Origin: an uncultured Planctomycetota bacterium
Lineage (GTDB): Bacteria > Planctomycetota > Phycisphaerae > UBA1845 > UTPLA1
Assembly: GCA_900696465.1 (NCBI GenBank)
Contig: CAADGE010000017.1
Location: forward strand, 1 to 64,000
DNA: 64,000 bases
Direction: 5' to 3'
Shown here: in pieces, positions 44,377 to 52,781 of the stretch
Layout of the letters: each line of letters begins with the position of its first letter
How positions within the stretch are numbered: the first letter of the stretch is position 1
Notes under the pieces: generated by a model
Databases searched by the model: none
What the model was told of the DNA's origin: nothing
What the model saw: only the letters and a program-made list of their open reading frames with translations
Made by a program: the position numbers and the translations under genes

Positions 44377-44440
44377 CTACAGAGAAGTCAAGCGATTCGC
44401 GGGTATTTTGCTGATTTCTTTAAGGTCGGACCTTGCAGCG

Positions 44441-45457
44441 CTAGCGTGACCGCCGAGGCTGTCCGTCGATGCCGGCACCCGCCTGAATTTGATCGGGCAT
44501 GAGTTTCAGGGATTCGGGGAAATCGGATGTGGTAACTGTCCGATGGGGCTTTCCCGATTCAGTGACTTCGAAATGGTATCGACCGATTCCAGGTCTTCCA
44601 CCTGGATGAGCCACCAGGAACGCCGGCGCACCAGTCTTCGGACATCTTATTGCTAATCCAAACCGCCTTAATTCCGAATTCACGAAACGGGCGACAATTT
44701 TCTTGCGGTCGTAATCCTGTTGCGGGAGTGATTTCGCCTTTTCTGTCAGAATCGATTCAAAAGCCTGCGCGATCGCCTCGCGCGTCACGTCAGAAATGTT
44801 TGCCAGCAGCGCTCTATTGCCAGCATAATCATCGCGCCGCAGGCCCTTCAGTGCGGATGAAAGTCCCTTCTTGAGGGCATCTATGCGAGTCTCTCCTAGC
44901 TCCATTGTTCTCTGGATCAGTTGTGTTTGTACAAAACGCCTGCACTCACGCTCTGCACTAGCATGATCATCGAATGAACGCAATTGAAACTCGCCATCGA
45001 ACTGTGATTGAAATATCGCCGATATTAGTCCAGGCCTATCCAGACCTGCGGAAGTCAATAAGACGTCGTCTGGACGCAAGTGCTCACGGCTCAGCCCAGG
45101 CAATTCCGGCATAGCCCGCATCCCTACTTTCATTACCACGTAGGACGCGTCCCTATCCAAGCCATGTGGCGACCTTGCTAGGAGTTCTCGTGTAATCAGT
45201 AGCATTTCAGCTTCGGATAGCTGGCCAGATTGAAACATGCTGCTCACGTCATACTTGAGTCCGAATGTCGCGCGACTGCTAGAGTCTCCTTTAGCGACGA
45301 GTGCTTCTGTCTCAATCTCATCTTGCCGACGAATAGTGACAGCGAACCGAACCGGATACTTTGAAATAGCGGCTTTCGCGCCGTCGTGCGTCCGCTTGTG
45401 TTTGCCCCTGATAGAACTTCTGTGGGTCTTGTCATTTGAATCACGTTTTTTCGCCAA
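44441..45457 (-). CDS. Hypothetical protein, 338 aa
   Basis: A soluble 338-aa protein I do not recognise. The N-terminus is basic (MAKKRDSNDKTHRSSIRGKHKRTHDGAK), the middle has an ordered alpha/beta pattern (FGLKYDVSSMFQSGQLSEAEMLLITRELLA, DDVLLTSAGLDRPGLISAIFQSQF) and the C-terminus ends with RRFGLAIRCPKTGAPAFLVAHPGGRPGIGRYHFE. GC content is lower than in the neighbouring conjugation genes. It is divergent from the integrase at 45621 and shares its GTACA operator region. It could be a regulator or nucleic-acid-binding protein, but no motif decides it. Confidence 0.65.
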   Translation of the reverse strand: MAKKRDSNDKTHRSSIRGKHKRTHDGAKAAISKYPVRFAVTIRRQDEIETEALVAKGDSSSRATFGLKYDVSSMFQSGQLSEAEMLLITRELLARSPHGLDRDASYVVMKVGMRAMPELPGLSREHLRPDDVLLTSAGLDRPGLISAIFQSQFDGEFQLRSFDDHASAERECRRFVQTQLIQRTMELGETRIDALKKGLSSALKGLRRDDYAGNRALLANISDVTREAIAQAFESILTEKAKSLPQQDYDRKKIVARFVNSELRRFGLAIRCPKTGAPAFLVAHPGGRPGIGRYHFEVTESGKPHRTVTTSDFPESLKLMPDQIQAGAGIDGQPRRSR

Positions 45458-45536
45458 CTCGATGCTCCCCGTTCAAGAAAACAAGCCAGGCCACCATTAA
45501 CACTTCATTTACGAATTCGTGGTACGGCTGTTCATG

Positions 45537-45556
45537 GTACACAAAAGTAGTTGTAC
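45537..45556. promoter_or_regulatory. GTACA/TGTAC inverted repeat between divergent genes
   Basis: Half-sites GTACA (45537-45541) and TGTAC (45552-45556) are spaced by 10 bp in the divergent promoter region of the 338-aa protein and the integrase. The same half-sites spaced by 8 bp form the palindrome at 44359-44376. Confidence 0.45.
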
Positions 45557-45620
45557 ACCAGTAGTTAACGCCCACTTCGCCGGTTAACGCTTCGTCAACG
45601 ATTCATGTCTCGGAGGTCGC

Positions 45621-46610
45621 TTGAGTGAAACTTTCATAATTCTTCAACCAGCACGCGAGTTGACGACACTCGACTCCGTCGAACCGCCGTTCATCGTCCA
45701 AGAAGCCGGCGGCAACGCCCGCTACGCCTACGCCGAATTCTTCGGCGACCAGATCGCGAGCGATTATACCCGCAAGGCGTACCGGCACGCCGTTCACCGA
45801 TTCCTGTCCTGGTGCGAAGCCGAAGGGCTTGAACTTGCACGCGTCCCGCCGGGCGGCGTCGGCCACTACATCCGCACGCTGACCACGGTAGACGGCAGGC
45901 CAGCGTCGAAACCGACACGTAAGCTCCACCTGGCTGCTATCCGAAAGTTCTTCGACGCGCTGGTACAGCGCCACGCCGTAGCGATCAATCCCGCTTCCAC
46001 TGTTCGCGGCCCCGTCGTTCGCAACGTCACCGGCAAGACGCCGGCGACCGACCCCACCCAGGCGCGCGCCTTGCTGCATTCTATCGACACGTCCGACGTG
46101 ATCGGTCTGCGTGATCGTACAATCCTCGCCATCCTGATGTACACGGCCTGCCGGGCCGGCGCGGTCTCGAAGCTGCGGCTTCGCGACTTCTACTCCGACG
46201 GCCGTCAGTATTACCTGCGATTCGACGAGAAGGGCGGCGCGGATCGGCAAATTCCGTGCCGGCATGACTTGCAGGGCTACATCGAGGAGTTCATCGCGGC
46301 CGCATCCTGCGGCCCTGACGCGCCGCTCTTTCGCGCAGCGCTCGGCCGGACGCTCAAAATCGGCGAGCGTCCGCTTCAGACTAAGGACATCCATCGCATG
46401 GTCAAACGCCGGCTAAAAAGCTCCGGGCTACCCTCAATCCTCACTTGTCATAGTTTCCGTGCGACGACAGCGACAGATTTGCTTGAACAGGGCGTCCCGC
46501 TGGAGGACGTGCAGGAGTTGCTCGGCCACGCCGATCCCCGCACGACGCGGCTCTACGATCGTCGGGATCGCACGGTCACCAGGAACGTGGTGGAGCGGAT
46601 TTCGATATGA
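45621..46610 (+). CDS. Tyrosine recombinase, intact relative of the frameshifted copy
   Basis: A 329-aa recombinase starting at TTG behind GGAGG. Core-binding domain: FGDQIASDYTRKAYRHAVHRFLSWCEAEGLEL. Catalytic boxes: YTACRAGAVSKLRLRD, CHSFRATTATDLLEQG and LLGHADPRTTRLYDRRDRT with the tyrosine nucleophile, ending VERISI. It aligns over its full length with the pseudogene at 30650-31767. As an internal recombinase away from the tRNA it may resolve multimers, mobilise an inner segment, or be the relic of an element that inserted here. The downstream pseudopilin gene converges on it. Confidence 0.9.
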   Translation: MSETFIILQPARELTTLDSVEPPFIVQEAGGNARYAYAEFFGDQIASDYTRKAYRHAVHRFLSWCEAEGLELARVPPGGVGHYIRTLTTVDGRPASKPTRKLHLAAIRKFFDALVQRHAVAINPASTVRGPVVRNVTGKTPATDPTQARALLHSIDTSDVIGLRDRTILAILMYTACRAGAVSKLRLRDFYSDGRQYYLRFDEKGGADRQIPCRHDLQGYIEEFIAAASCGPDAPLFRAALGRTLKIGERPLQTKDIHRMVKRRLKSSGLPSILTCHSFRATTATDLLEQGVPLEDVQELLGHADPRTTRLYDRRDRTVTRNVVERISI

Positions 46611-46688
46611 GGCGGGCGTAACAGTTCGACAGGATCGCAAACACCGCGGCCACGGCATACGCCGTTGGGTAGGCAGAAACGTCGGCTC

Positions 46689-47654
46689 CTACAGACCCGT
46701 AATAAATATCAGCGAACAGGCGCGTGTGTCGCTGTCGGGGCGGTATTCCGCTGACTTCTCGTCGCTGCTGGTCGCGCAATTGCCGTTCGCCGGTTCGTCC
46801 GGCGTGTACGACAACACTCCGCCGGTTCCGGGCCTCCCGTCGTCAATCTTCCGATCGATCGTTGATGCTTCCGTAGCTGCTATCGCGGGCCAGTTCGCGG
46901 GTCGGGAGATCGCCATGGGCGGCAGGCAAATCGTATCGGGCGGGCATGCTTCGGGGGGCGGTTCCGGCCGGCCAAATACAATGATGTGGCCGTATCTTGC
47001 TGCAAACGCGCCCGACTGTGCGCCTGTGTAGCGGCTGGCATGGTGAAATGTGAACCCGCTGCCGGTAACGCCGCTCTCCGGCATGTTCAGTCCGACATGC
47101 AGTCCACCCGGCGATGCGCCGGGTGCGGATGAGAACGCGCCACTGTATTGCCCTTCAATGAAACCGCTGTTGGATAGGTGCTGCCATATCCACGTCGGTT
47201 CGACACTGATATCGGCGACGCCGAATCCGCCACCCATACCCGAATCGATCACATTGATGTACATCGGGTTCCCCCGGCTGGTTCCGACAAAGCCGTCGCC
47301 GTTGCCGTCGCATGTGGCGCGCACTCGCTCCGTATTGGACGATGAAGGCGTCGGGCATCCCATATACGCGCCCCAAAACTCCGCGGCGCGCGGAAAGTCG
47401 CCGGGAAGGTACTTGTACTTGTCGCGGAACAGCTTCGCCGCATTCTTGTAGCGGTTGACGTCCGCGATCACCGATTGAAGCTCCGCACTCCGGATCATGT
47501 GCCGACCGACCTGCAACGCTCCAATGAGCAGCCCAACCAGCGTAATAACGATGACGATCTCGAACAGTGTAAATCCAGTGAATCGTGAATGCCACGGCGG
47601 AGACAATTGGGCGGGCAGAGTTGCTCGCGATAGATTTCCAGCCGAGGCGGTCAT
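46689..47654 (-). CDS. Prepilin-like protein, copy 1
   Basis: A 321-aa protein with a class III (type IV pilin) signal: basic start, then GFTLFEIVIVITLVGLLIGALQVGRHMI, cleavage expected after the Gly, with Glu at mature position 5. The ectodomain begins VNRYKNAAKLFRDKYKYLPGDFPRAAEFWG, and the middle has the Gly-rich and Asp-rich DGNGDGFVG loop. ATG at 47654 preferred (GTG at 47663 also possible). No prepilin peptidase, pilus ATPase or secretin is nearby. With the next gene it forms a pair of paralogous pseudopilins inside the mobile element. Confidence 0.87.
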   Translation of the reverse strand: MTASAGNLSRATLPAQLSPPWHSRFTGFTLFEIVIVITLVGLLIGALQVGRHMIRSAELQSVIADVNRYKNAAKLFRDKYKYLPGDFPRAAEFWGAYMGCPTPSSSNTERVRATCDGNGDGFVGTSRGNPMYINVIDSGMGGGFGVADISVEPTWIWQHLSNSGFIEGQYSGAFSSAPGASPGGLHVGLNMPESGVTGSGFTFHHASRYTGAQSGAFAARYGHIIVFGRPEPPPEACPPDTICLPPMAISRPANWPAIAATEASTIDRKIDDGRPGTGGVLSYTPDEPANGNCATSSDEKSAEYRPDSDTRACSLIFITGL

Positions 47655-47750
47655 TGGTCCCACTTCCCCATCACGTCAATGGCGACTTTGCTCAAGTGTG
47701 AGTATGACGGCCGGCAGCTTAAGAAAGCGTTAACGGCAGTGGGCGGCCGA

Positions 47751-48548
47751 TCAAAAAGCCGTGCGTATAGCGGGGGCGCACAGTCGGCGGAGGCTGGTCA
47801 GCACGGTCAGCGTCACGTTATAGCGGCCGTCGACGCTGCAAATAACCAGAGGGTCAGGGCTTTGCAATATGCAATCGCCAAAGTTACACTCCACTCCCTG
47901 GTAACGGACGCGATTACGGAATCCACCGCTGTCAGGGAGCCCATCATCCATCTTTACGTCAAGGGCATACGCATCGGCGGGACTATAGATGCCGTTGTTA
48001 ACATCCAGGGAATCGGCGCTGCTGCCGGTTAGGAACCAGTAATGCCCATGTCCCAAGTACTTCGTAAAGACATTTGATCCGACGACCCATATCCCGCCGG
48101 CCGGGTTCTGGTATAGTTCTGGTGGCCTTCCTTGCCCCCGTAACATGAGCGATGGAGAGTTTAACCCGGGAATCCTGCCCGCCTGGTAGCTTCCGTTGAC
48201 CATATTGGCGGCGCTCAGATGCACCCAGAAATTCTCCGATTCCGAGCTATCAATCCCGTCGGCCACAGGGTCTGCCGGCAAATCGATGGTGCCGTTACCA
48301 TTGCCATCTGCGCCGAACGCCAATTCCGCGGCGAACGGACAGTCTCCCGGCAGACACTTGTACTTCAGCTTGAAAGCATTAACTGCCACGTTCAGGCTCT
48401 CAATCTGCGTTGCCTGTCGCCGGATTTCAGCGATGTGGATCAGATCGCGGCCGACGAGAATTCCGCCGGCGATTAGCCCGATGATGACCAGCACGACGGC
48501 CATTTCGACGAGCGTGAAACCGGGACGGCGATGAGGCTGTGCACACAC
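47751..48548 (-). CDS. Prepilin-like protein, copy 2
   Basis: A 265-aa protein with the pilin signal RPGFTLVEMAVVLVIIGLIAGGILVGRDLI (cleavage after Gly, Glu5) and the same start of ectodomain, VNAFKLKYKCLPGDCPFAAELAFGADGNGNG, as copy 1. No ATG is near the start; GTG at 48548 or TTG at 48551 with GAGAAGG upstream. An unpaired Cys pair (CLPGDC) distinguishes it from copy 1. Assembly would need the host's own type IV pilus or type II secretion machinery. Confidence 0.85.
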   Translation of the reverse strand: MCAQPHRRPGFTLVEMAVVLVIIGLIAGGILVGRDLIHIAEIRRQATQIESLNVAVNAFKLKYKCLPGDCPFAAELAFGADGNGNGTIDLPADPVADGIDSSESENFWVHLSAANMVNGSYQAGRIPGLNSPSLMLRGQGRPPELYQNPAGGIWVVGSNVFTKYLGHGHYWFLTGSSADSLDVNNGIYSPADAYALDVKMDDGLPDSGGFRNRVRYQGVECNFGDCILQSPDPLVICSVDGRYNVTLTVLTSLRRLCAPAIRTAF

Positions 48549-48715
48549 CAAGTAGTGCCTTCTCGAAGAGCGGCTGCAATTCCTTCCATTATGCGTGCGG
48601 AATACTTAAGGAACTCTTAAGCCGCCGACTAATCCGATTCTGTCATCAAACTGTCACACAAATGATATATACTCTGGTTAGAACTCGAATAACACATCAA
48701 CAACCGAGAGGACAC

Positions 48716-48928
48716 ATGACCAACCCGAACCCGCTGCACCTTGCCAACACGGCGCAGAACATGGCGAGAAACGCGCCATCCGGCGACGCCACCGCCTTCC
48801 ACAAAATCGCGATGGTCTGCATGGGCGTGATGGCCGTGTCGTCAGTCGTGCAGATGCTCCACCCGCTCCTGCGCGACCTGCTGAAAAAAGATACGGAGCG
48901 CGATTCGCATCGCGGCCGGCATCGCTGA
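48716..48928 (+). CDS. Small one-helix membrane protein
   Basis: A 70-aa protein (MTNPNPLHLANTAQNMARN...) with one hydrophobic segment at about 32-50 (AMVCMGVMAVSSVVQMLHPLL) and a basic tail. GAGAGG precedes the ATG at 48716. An AT-rich stretch (ATGATATATACT, 48662-48673) upstream could serve as -10 region. It stands divergent from the pilins. Family unknown. Confidence 0.6.
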   Translation: MTNPNPLHLANTAQNMARNAPSGDATAFHKIAMVCMGVMAVSSVVQMLHPLLRDLLKKDTERDSHRGRHR

Positions 48929-48934
48929 GAATCG

Positions 48935-49345
48935 CTACCACTGAATCGAATCGACGACCGTCGCATTTCCCGCCGCCGAAAGGCTCTCACTATCCGGCAC
49001 TTCCCGAATCCACGGCACACGGTGACGGGTGAGGCCCTCGAAGAGCCGAATCGTCGGCTGCATTTCGGCGTTGAGGTTCCGACCCTTGAGTTGCACTTTA
49101 CCGCCTGAAACCGTGAGCACGATGCCTTCCGACGGATCGAACGCGAACCGCTCGATACCGTGATAGGGAATGGCGACAATGTTGCCGTTCGCCCGCCGCA
49201 GCTCGACGGCGAGAGCCCGGTCGCGAATGCCGCGAAGCCAGCCGAAGCAGCCCAGGTCGTCTATTTCAAGTTCGTCGGCGGTGTGTCCCGCCTCGCCGTT
49301 GCCGTTGGCACGGCCGACGTATTTTTCGAGAAGCCTACCGTTCAT
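48935..49345 (-). CDS. Hypothetical protein coupled to the relaxase
   Basis: A 136-aa protein overlapping the relaxase stop by 11 nt, so it is translated in the same operon. It reads as a beta-rich domain (VGRANGNGEAGHTADELEIDDLGCFGWLRGIRD, LAVELRRANGNIVAIPYHGIERFAFDPSEGIVLTVSGGKVQL). No family is recognised. A partner of the relaxase is the natural guess from position. Confidence 0.65.
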   Translation of the reverse strand: MNGRLLEKYVGRANGNGEAGHTADELEIDDLGCFGWLRGIRDRALAVELRRANGNIVAIPYHGIERFAFDPSEGIVLTVSGGKVQLKGRNLNAEMQPTIRLFEGLTRHRVPWIREVPDSESLSAAGNATVVDSIQW

Positions 49346-51977
49346 AGTCCTGCCTTTCCTGTTGCCGCTGTGCTTCGCTTGTGGCGACGGCCGGATGCAG
49401 TTGCTCCAGCCGCTCCATCGTCATCGCACGCTGCCGCGTTGAGCGGTCGTTGAGAAGCTCCGTGGCCGACAGCCTCGCGTCGGAGCGGTTGACCGCCGAC
49501 TTGAGCGCCGCTTTGTCGTCGGTGTAGATCGTGGCCCGTTCGCGGCCGCGCGATACTGACACATAGAACTGCTCGCGCGACGCCGCCGGGAAGCTCTGCG
49601 CCGATTCTCCGATCAGCACCCGCTGGACCGTGCGGCCCTGGCTGGCATGGCTCGTCACGACGTAGCCGTGCGTCAGGTGCCCGTAGTCCTTCGCAACCGT
49701 CCAGCCGTTGGCGAGGATGATGTTTCCGTTGCCGTCGAAGCCCTTCACGTTGAAGGTCGCGCCGTTGTTGAGCCGGTGCAGGCCGTCGGCGGTCTTGCCG
49801 TTCCGCGTGATGCGGATCAACTCGCCCGGCGCGATCGGCAACAGGCCGGGCTTGTAGAGCGTGTACTTGGCCGCATGTTCGACCGGCGGCGCTTCATCGC
49901 CGACCATGACGCGTTCGCCCTTGCCGTAGCCCTTGGCGTTCTGGTGGAACTCCAGCACGTCGCCGGCTTCGAGATTGATCGGGTCGCCGCGCTCGGATTC
50001 GGTGTAGTGCGTGTTGAAGAGCGTCAACACCTGCCGCTCGCGGCCCGCAAGCCGTTTCGATTGCTTGAGCTTGGCGCGGATTTCATCGGTGATCCATTCG
50101 CCTTCGCGGTGCGTCGGACTTACGACAAGCGCCGACTTGCCTTCCTCCAGGCTCGCGACGTAATCCTCCGCCATCAGTTTGTAGCGGTCCGTCTCCGTAA
50201 CCTCGCGCACCCAGCCCAGCCGGTCGAGCGCGTGAAGCCCCTCTTCCGTCCGGCCCTGCGAGAGCGACTTGACCGCTTCCTTGTAGGCGCCGCTCTGCCG
50301 CTGAATCTCCCGGATTTCCGCCGGAACCAGGCCGGCCTGTTCTTCGAGTAGCCGCAGCGCCGCGCCTCTTTCAACGCTTCCATGCTGCCTTCGGTCGCCG
50401 GATAGAATCACGCGGGCGTCGATTTGCTTCGCAAGTTCAAACACATGGCCCATTGTCTTCGTACCGAGCAGGCCCGCCTCGTCGATCCACAGCACCTGCC
50501 CTCTGGCCCGCGCCTGCAACTCGCCATCGACCAACAGCCGCGCCACGGTTTCCGCGTCCGCGAAGCCCTCATCCCTGAGCACGCCGCGGCTTGCGTCGGC
50601 CGACGGCGCGAACGTGAAGACATGCTTTCCGTTTTTCTCAATCGCTTCAACCGTTTCCGACATGAGGGAGGTCTTGCCCGTGCCCGCGCCGCCGCGAATC
50701 AGCATGACGCGGTCGGGCGAGTTGAGGACGTGCAGCACGGCGCTTCGCTGGTCGGCGTTGAGCCATTCGCGCGTGAAGACGTGCTCGCCGCTTGCGAGCC
50801 GCCGGCAGGTGCCCCTGCCCTGACGCGCGAAGTCGATGATACGCCGCTCTTCGGCGACTACGTCGCCGGTCGTGACGAGCTGCTCCCCGTCGCGCTCGCC
50901 GCGCACCAGGTTCGCCCGGCCGAGTTTCTGCAGGACGGTTTTGGCCGACGCCGCGCCGTACGAGCGCTTGAGCGCCGCTGTCACGAGCTTGCGCTCCGAC
51001 AGCACCGAGCTTCGCTCGAATGAATGCTCGATTGCCTTGGCGACCGCGTCGCTAGCGGCGCGGTCATCCTCCGCGATGCTGTCCAGCCCGACGCGTGCCT
51101 TGATTCCCTCTACCGCCGCCAGTTCCTCCGGCGTCAGCCGCGACTTCCATTCACGGCCGAGTTCATCGAAGGTCAGATCCTTGCGCTTGCGCTCGCGGGT
51201 CTTCGCCCCCAGTTCGCCCTTGGTCTCGGCATCGGTGATGCCCCTCTCCCGCGCCTGTTCTTCGATGAGCGCCGTTCGCCGCGAGAACTTGGAAAGTGCC
51301 GCCTTCGGCACGCCGGCCAGTTCCCAGCCGTGCCGCGTCCGCTGCACCGGAAGGCCCAGTTCCTCCATGCGCCGCGCCAGCCGCGAATGAAACACCGCCT
51401 CGAAGAACGGCGCATCGCGCTTGAGGCCGGCGAACTGGCCCGCCTTCCAACGCTCTTCGATGCCGTCCCAGGTCGTGTTGAACACGAAGCAGTGGGCGTG
51501 AAGATGCGGGTCCGGCACGCCGTCCACGGGACGCGCCGTCGTGTGGATGAACTCGCCCCAAACCATGCTTCCCGTCGTGCGGTCCTCATTCCTGCCGGCG
51601 AGCCGCACGCGGGTTTTCATTTCGTCTTCGATGTCCTGCATCGTTGCGTCAACGGATTCGCGGAACGCTTCGAGAATACGCTCGTCTTTCGTGAGGCCGT
51701 ACAGCACCGATACGCTTTTCGGCACATGGAAGTTGAAGTCGTATCCGACGCGCCGCCCGGAATTCTGCCGCGGCGTCAAGGCGTTGCCGGTATTCGGGTC
51801 GATGTTGTCGCAGAGCGCATCCCAGTCTTTTTGCTCGACTGCGCCGGACAGGCCGAGACGCTTCGCCCCGTCCCCGCGCCAGCGGCCGGTAAGCTCCTGA
51901 CCTTCCGAGTAATAGTCGGCAGTCGAATAGTAGCTCTTCGCGCCTTCCGGCGCGGTATTCTGATTGATGCGAAGCAT
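49335..51977 (-). CDS. MobF-family relaxase-helicase (TrwC/TraI-like)
   Basis: An 880-aa relaxase that would nick the transfer origin and unwind the strand. The N-terminal domain has tyrosine pairs in AKSYYSTADYYSEGQ (Y16/Y17, Y22/Y23), the FNFHVPKSVSVLYGL block and the metal triad PDPHLHAHCFVFN at about 155-165. The SF1 helicase has Walker A RGGAGTGKTSLM at about 427-438, LWIDEAGLLG, LSGDRRQHGSVERG, and the C-terminal THGYVVTSHASQGRTVQRVL. Length is slightly below TrwC. It is preceded by a 530-bp gene-free gap that may hold oriT and is followed by a coupled hypothetical gene. Confidence 0.94.
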   Translation of the reverse strand: MLRINQNTAPEGAKSYYSTADYYSEGQELTGRWRGDGAKRLGLSGAVEQKDWDALCDNIDPNTGNALTPRQNSGRRVGYDFNFHVPKSVSVLYGLTKDERILEAFRESVDATMQDIEDEMKTRVRLAGRNEDRTTGSMVWGEFIHTTARPVDGVPDPHLHAHCFVFNTTWDGIEERWKAGQFAGLKRDAPFFEAVFHSRLARRMEELGLPVQRTRHGWELAGVPKAALSKFSRRTALIEEQARERGITDAETKGELGAKTRERKRKDLTFDELGREWKSRLTPEELAAVEGIKARVGLDSIAEDDRAASDAVAKAIEHSFERSSVLSERKLVTAALKRSYGAASAKTVLQKLGRANLVRGERDGEQLVTTGDVVAEERRIIDFARQGRGTCRRLASGEHVFTREWLNADQRSAVLHVLNSPDRVMLIRGGAGTGKTSLMSETVEAIEKNGKHVFTFAPSADASRGVLRDEGFADAETVARLLVDGELQARARGQVLWIDEAGLLGTKTMGHVFELAKQIDARVILSGDRRQHGSVERGAALRLLEEQAGLVPAEIREIQRQSGAYKEAVKSLSQGRTEEGLHALDRLGWVREVTETDRYKLMAEDYVASLEEGKSALVVSPTHREGEWITDEIRAKLKQSKRLAGRERQVLTLFNTHYTESERGDPINLEAGDVLEFHQNAKGYGKGERVMVGDEAPPVEHAAKYTLYKPGLLPIAPGELIRITRNGKTADGLHRLNNGATFNVKGFDGNGNIILANGWTVAKDYGHLTHGYVVTSHASQGRTVQRVLIGESAQSFPAASREQFYVSVSRGRERATIYTDDKAALKSAVNRSDARLSATELLNDRSTRQRAMTMERLEQLHPAVATSEAQRQQERQDYER

Positions 51978-52133
51978 GCCTCAATTCTACTTCGCAATGG
52001 TTGAGAATTAGTTACTTCCTGCGCGACTCACGTGTTTCTTTCACGGCTTTCACGCAAGGAGTGGCAGGCCGCAGCCGCCCACGGTGAACAGCACTTGTTT
52101 CCCATTGACACGCAGGCGCGTCCGTCCCGCGTT

Positions 52134-52160
52134 GATGCACGGCATGCATCGGTTGCAACC
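52134..52160. other. Candidate oriT inverted repeats upstream of the relaxase
   Basis: The gap 51978-52507 has no gene. In it GATGCA (52134-52139) pairs with TGCATC (52145-52150), and directly after comes the perfect palindrome GGTTGCAACC (52151-52160). Relaxase genes of the MobF class usually sit next to their own oriT, which contains small inverted repeats beside the nick site. No nick consensus can be read, so this is only a candidate. Confidence 0.3.
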
Positions 52161-52507
52161 CTTGCCTGCGCGAGACGCATGACTCTTTGCGTGCGCGTCC
52201 AGACGCCCGCACTTCACTGCGCACCCGTCGCGTGCATCGGACTTCACTTGGCATTGCCGTCGTGCCTTGTCATCAGGGCTTCGTCTTTTCCTTTTCGTGC
52301 CAGCCCCGCCCCGCGGCCTTGCTGATGGGCACTTAAAGCCGCCGCCGGGCCGGTCAAGCAGAAAATCGTTTCCCCTGAAGGGACCCACCATTTTCCGCTG
52401 TGACCGGTGCGCTGCGCTTGGCTTCGCCCCCGGACTGTCGCGGCTTTCTTTGCAGTGCCATCAGGCCGCGATGGGCGCGGCCGGACACTTTGAAAAGGAG
52501 ACGAATC

Positions 52508-52720
52508 ATGACTGACGCCAAGAACACTTCCGGACAACCGTCCAAGACCCCGACGCACGTTGCGTACCAGGTGCGCGACCGCGAAGGCGCAAAGGCCATC
52601 TGGACCCGCATCGGCGCCGCCTGGGCGCACGCCGACGGCAAGGGCTTCAACCTTCAGATCGAAGCCGTGCCGCTCGACGGACGCATCACCCTGCGTGTCG
52701 TTTCGGAAAACAAGGAGTAA
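52508..52720 (+). CDS. Small conserved plasmid-type protein
   Basis: A 70-aa protein with AGGAGA before the ATG. The core HVAYQVRDREGAKAIWTRIGAAWAHADGKGFNLQIEAVPLDGRITLRV resembles short proteins common on proteobacterial plasmids and ICEs, whose function I do not know. It is followed by a strong hairpin with a T-tract. Confidence 0.75.
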   Translation: MTDAKNTSGQPSKTPTHVAYQVRDREGAKAIWTRIGAAWAHADGKGFNLQIEAVPLDGRITLRVVSENKE

Positions 52721-52733
52721 CCGCTGTTCAACC

Positions 52734-52763
52734 GGGGCGGGCTTCGCGGCCCGCCCCCTTTTT
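52734..52763 (+). terminator. Rho-independent terminator
   Basis: Nine-bp GC stem GGGGCGGGC (52734-52742) and GCCCGCCCC (52749-52757) with loop TTCGCG, followed by CTTTTT (52758-52763). It lies 13 nt after the stop of the 70-aa gene and 18 nt before the next start, so it probably ends or attenuates transcription into the downstream genes. Confidence 0.88.
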
Positions 52764-52781
52764 CGAGAAAGGATTCTCAAT

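Noticed and set aside
51024-52004. 326-codon plus-strand frame opposite the relaxase
   Set aside because: Shadow of the relaxase N-terminal domain.
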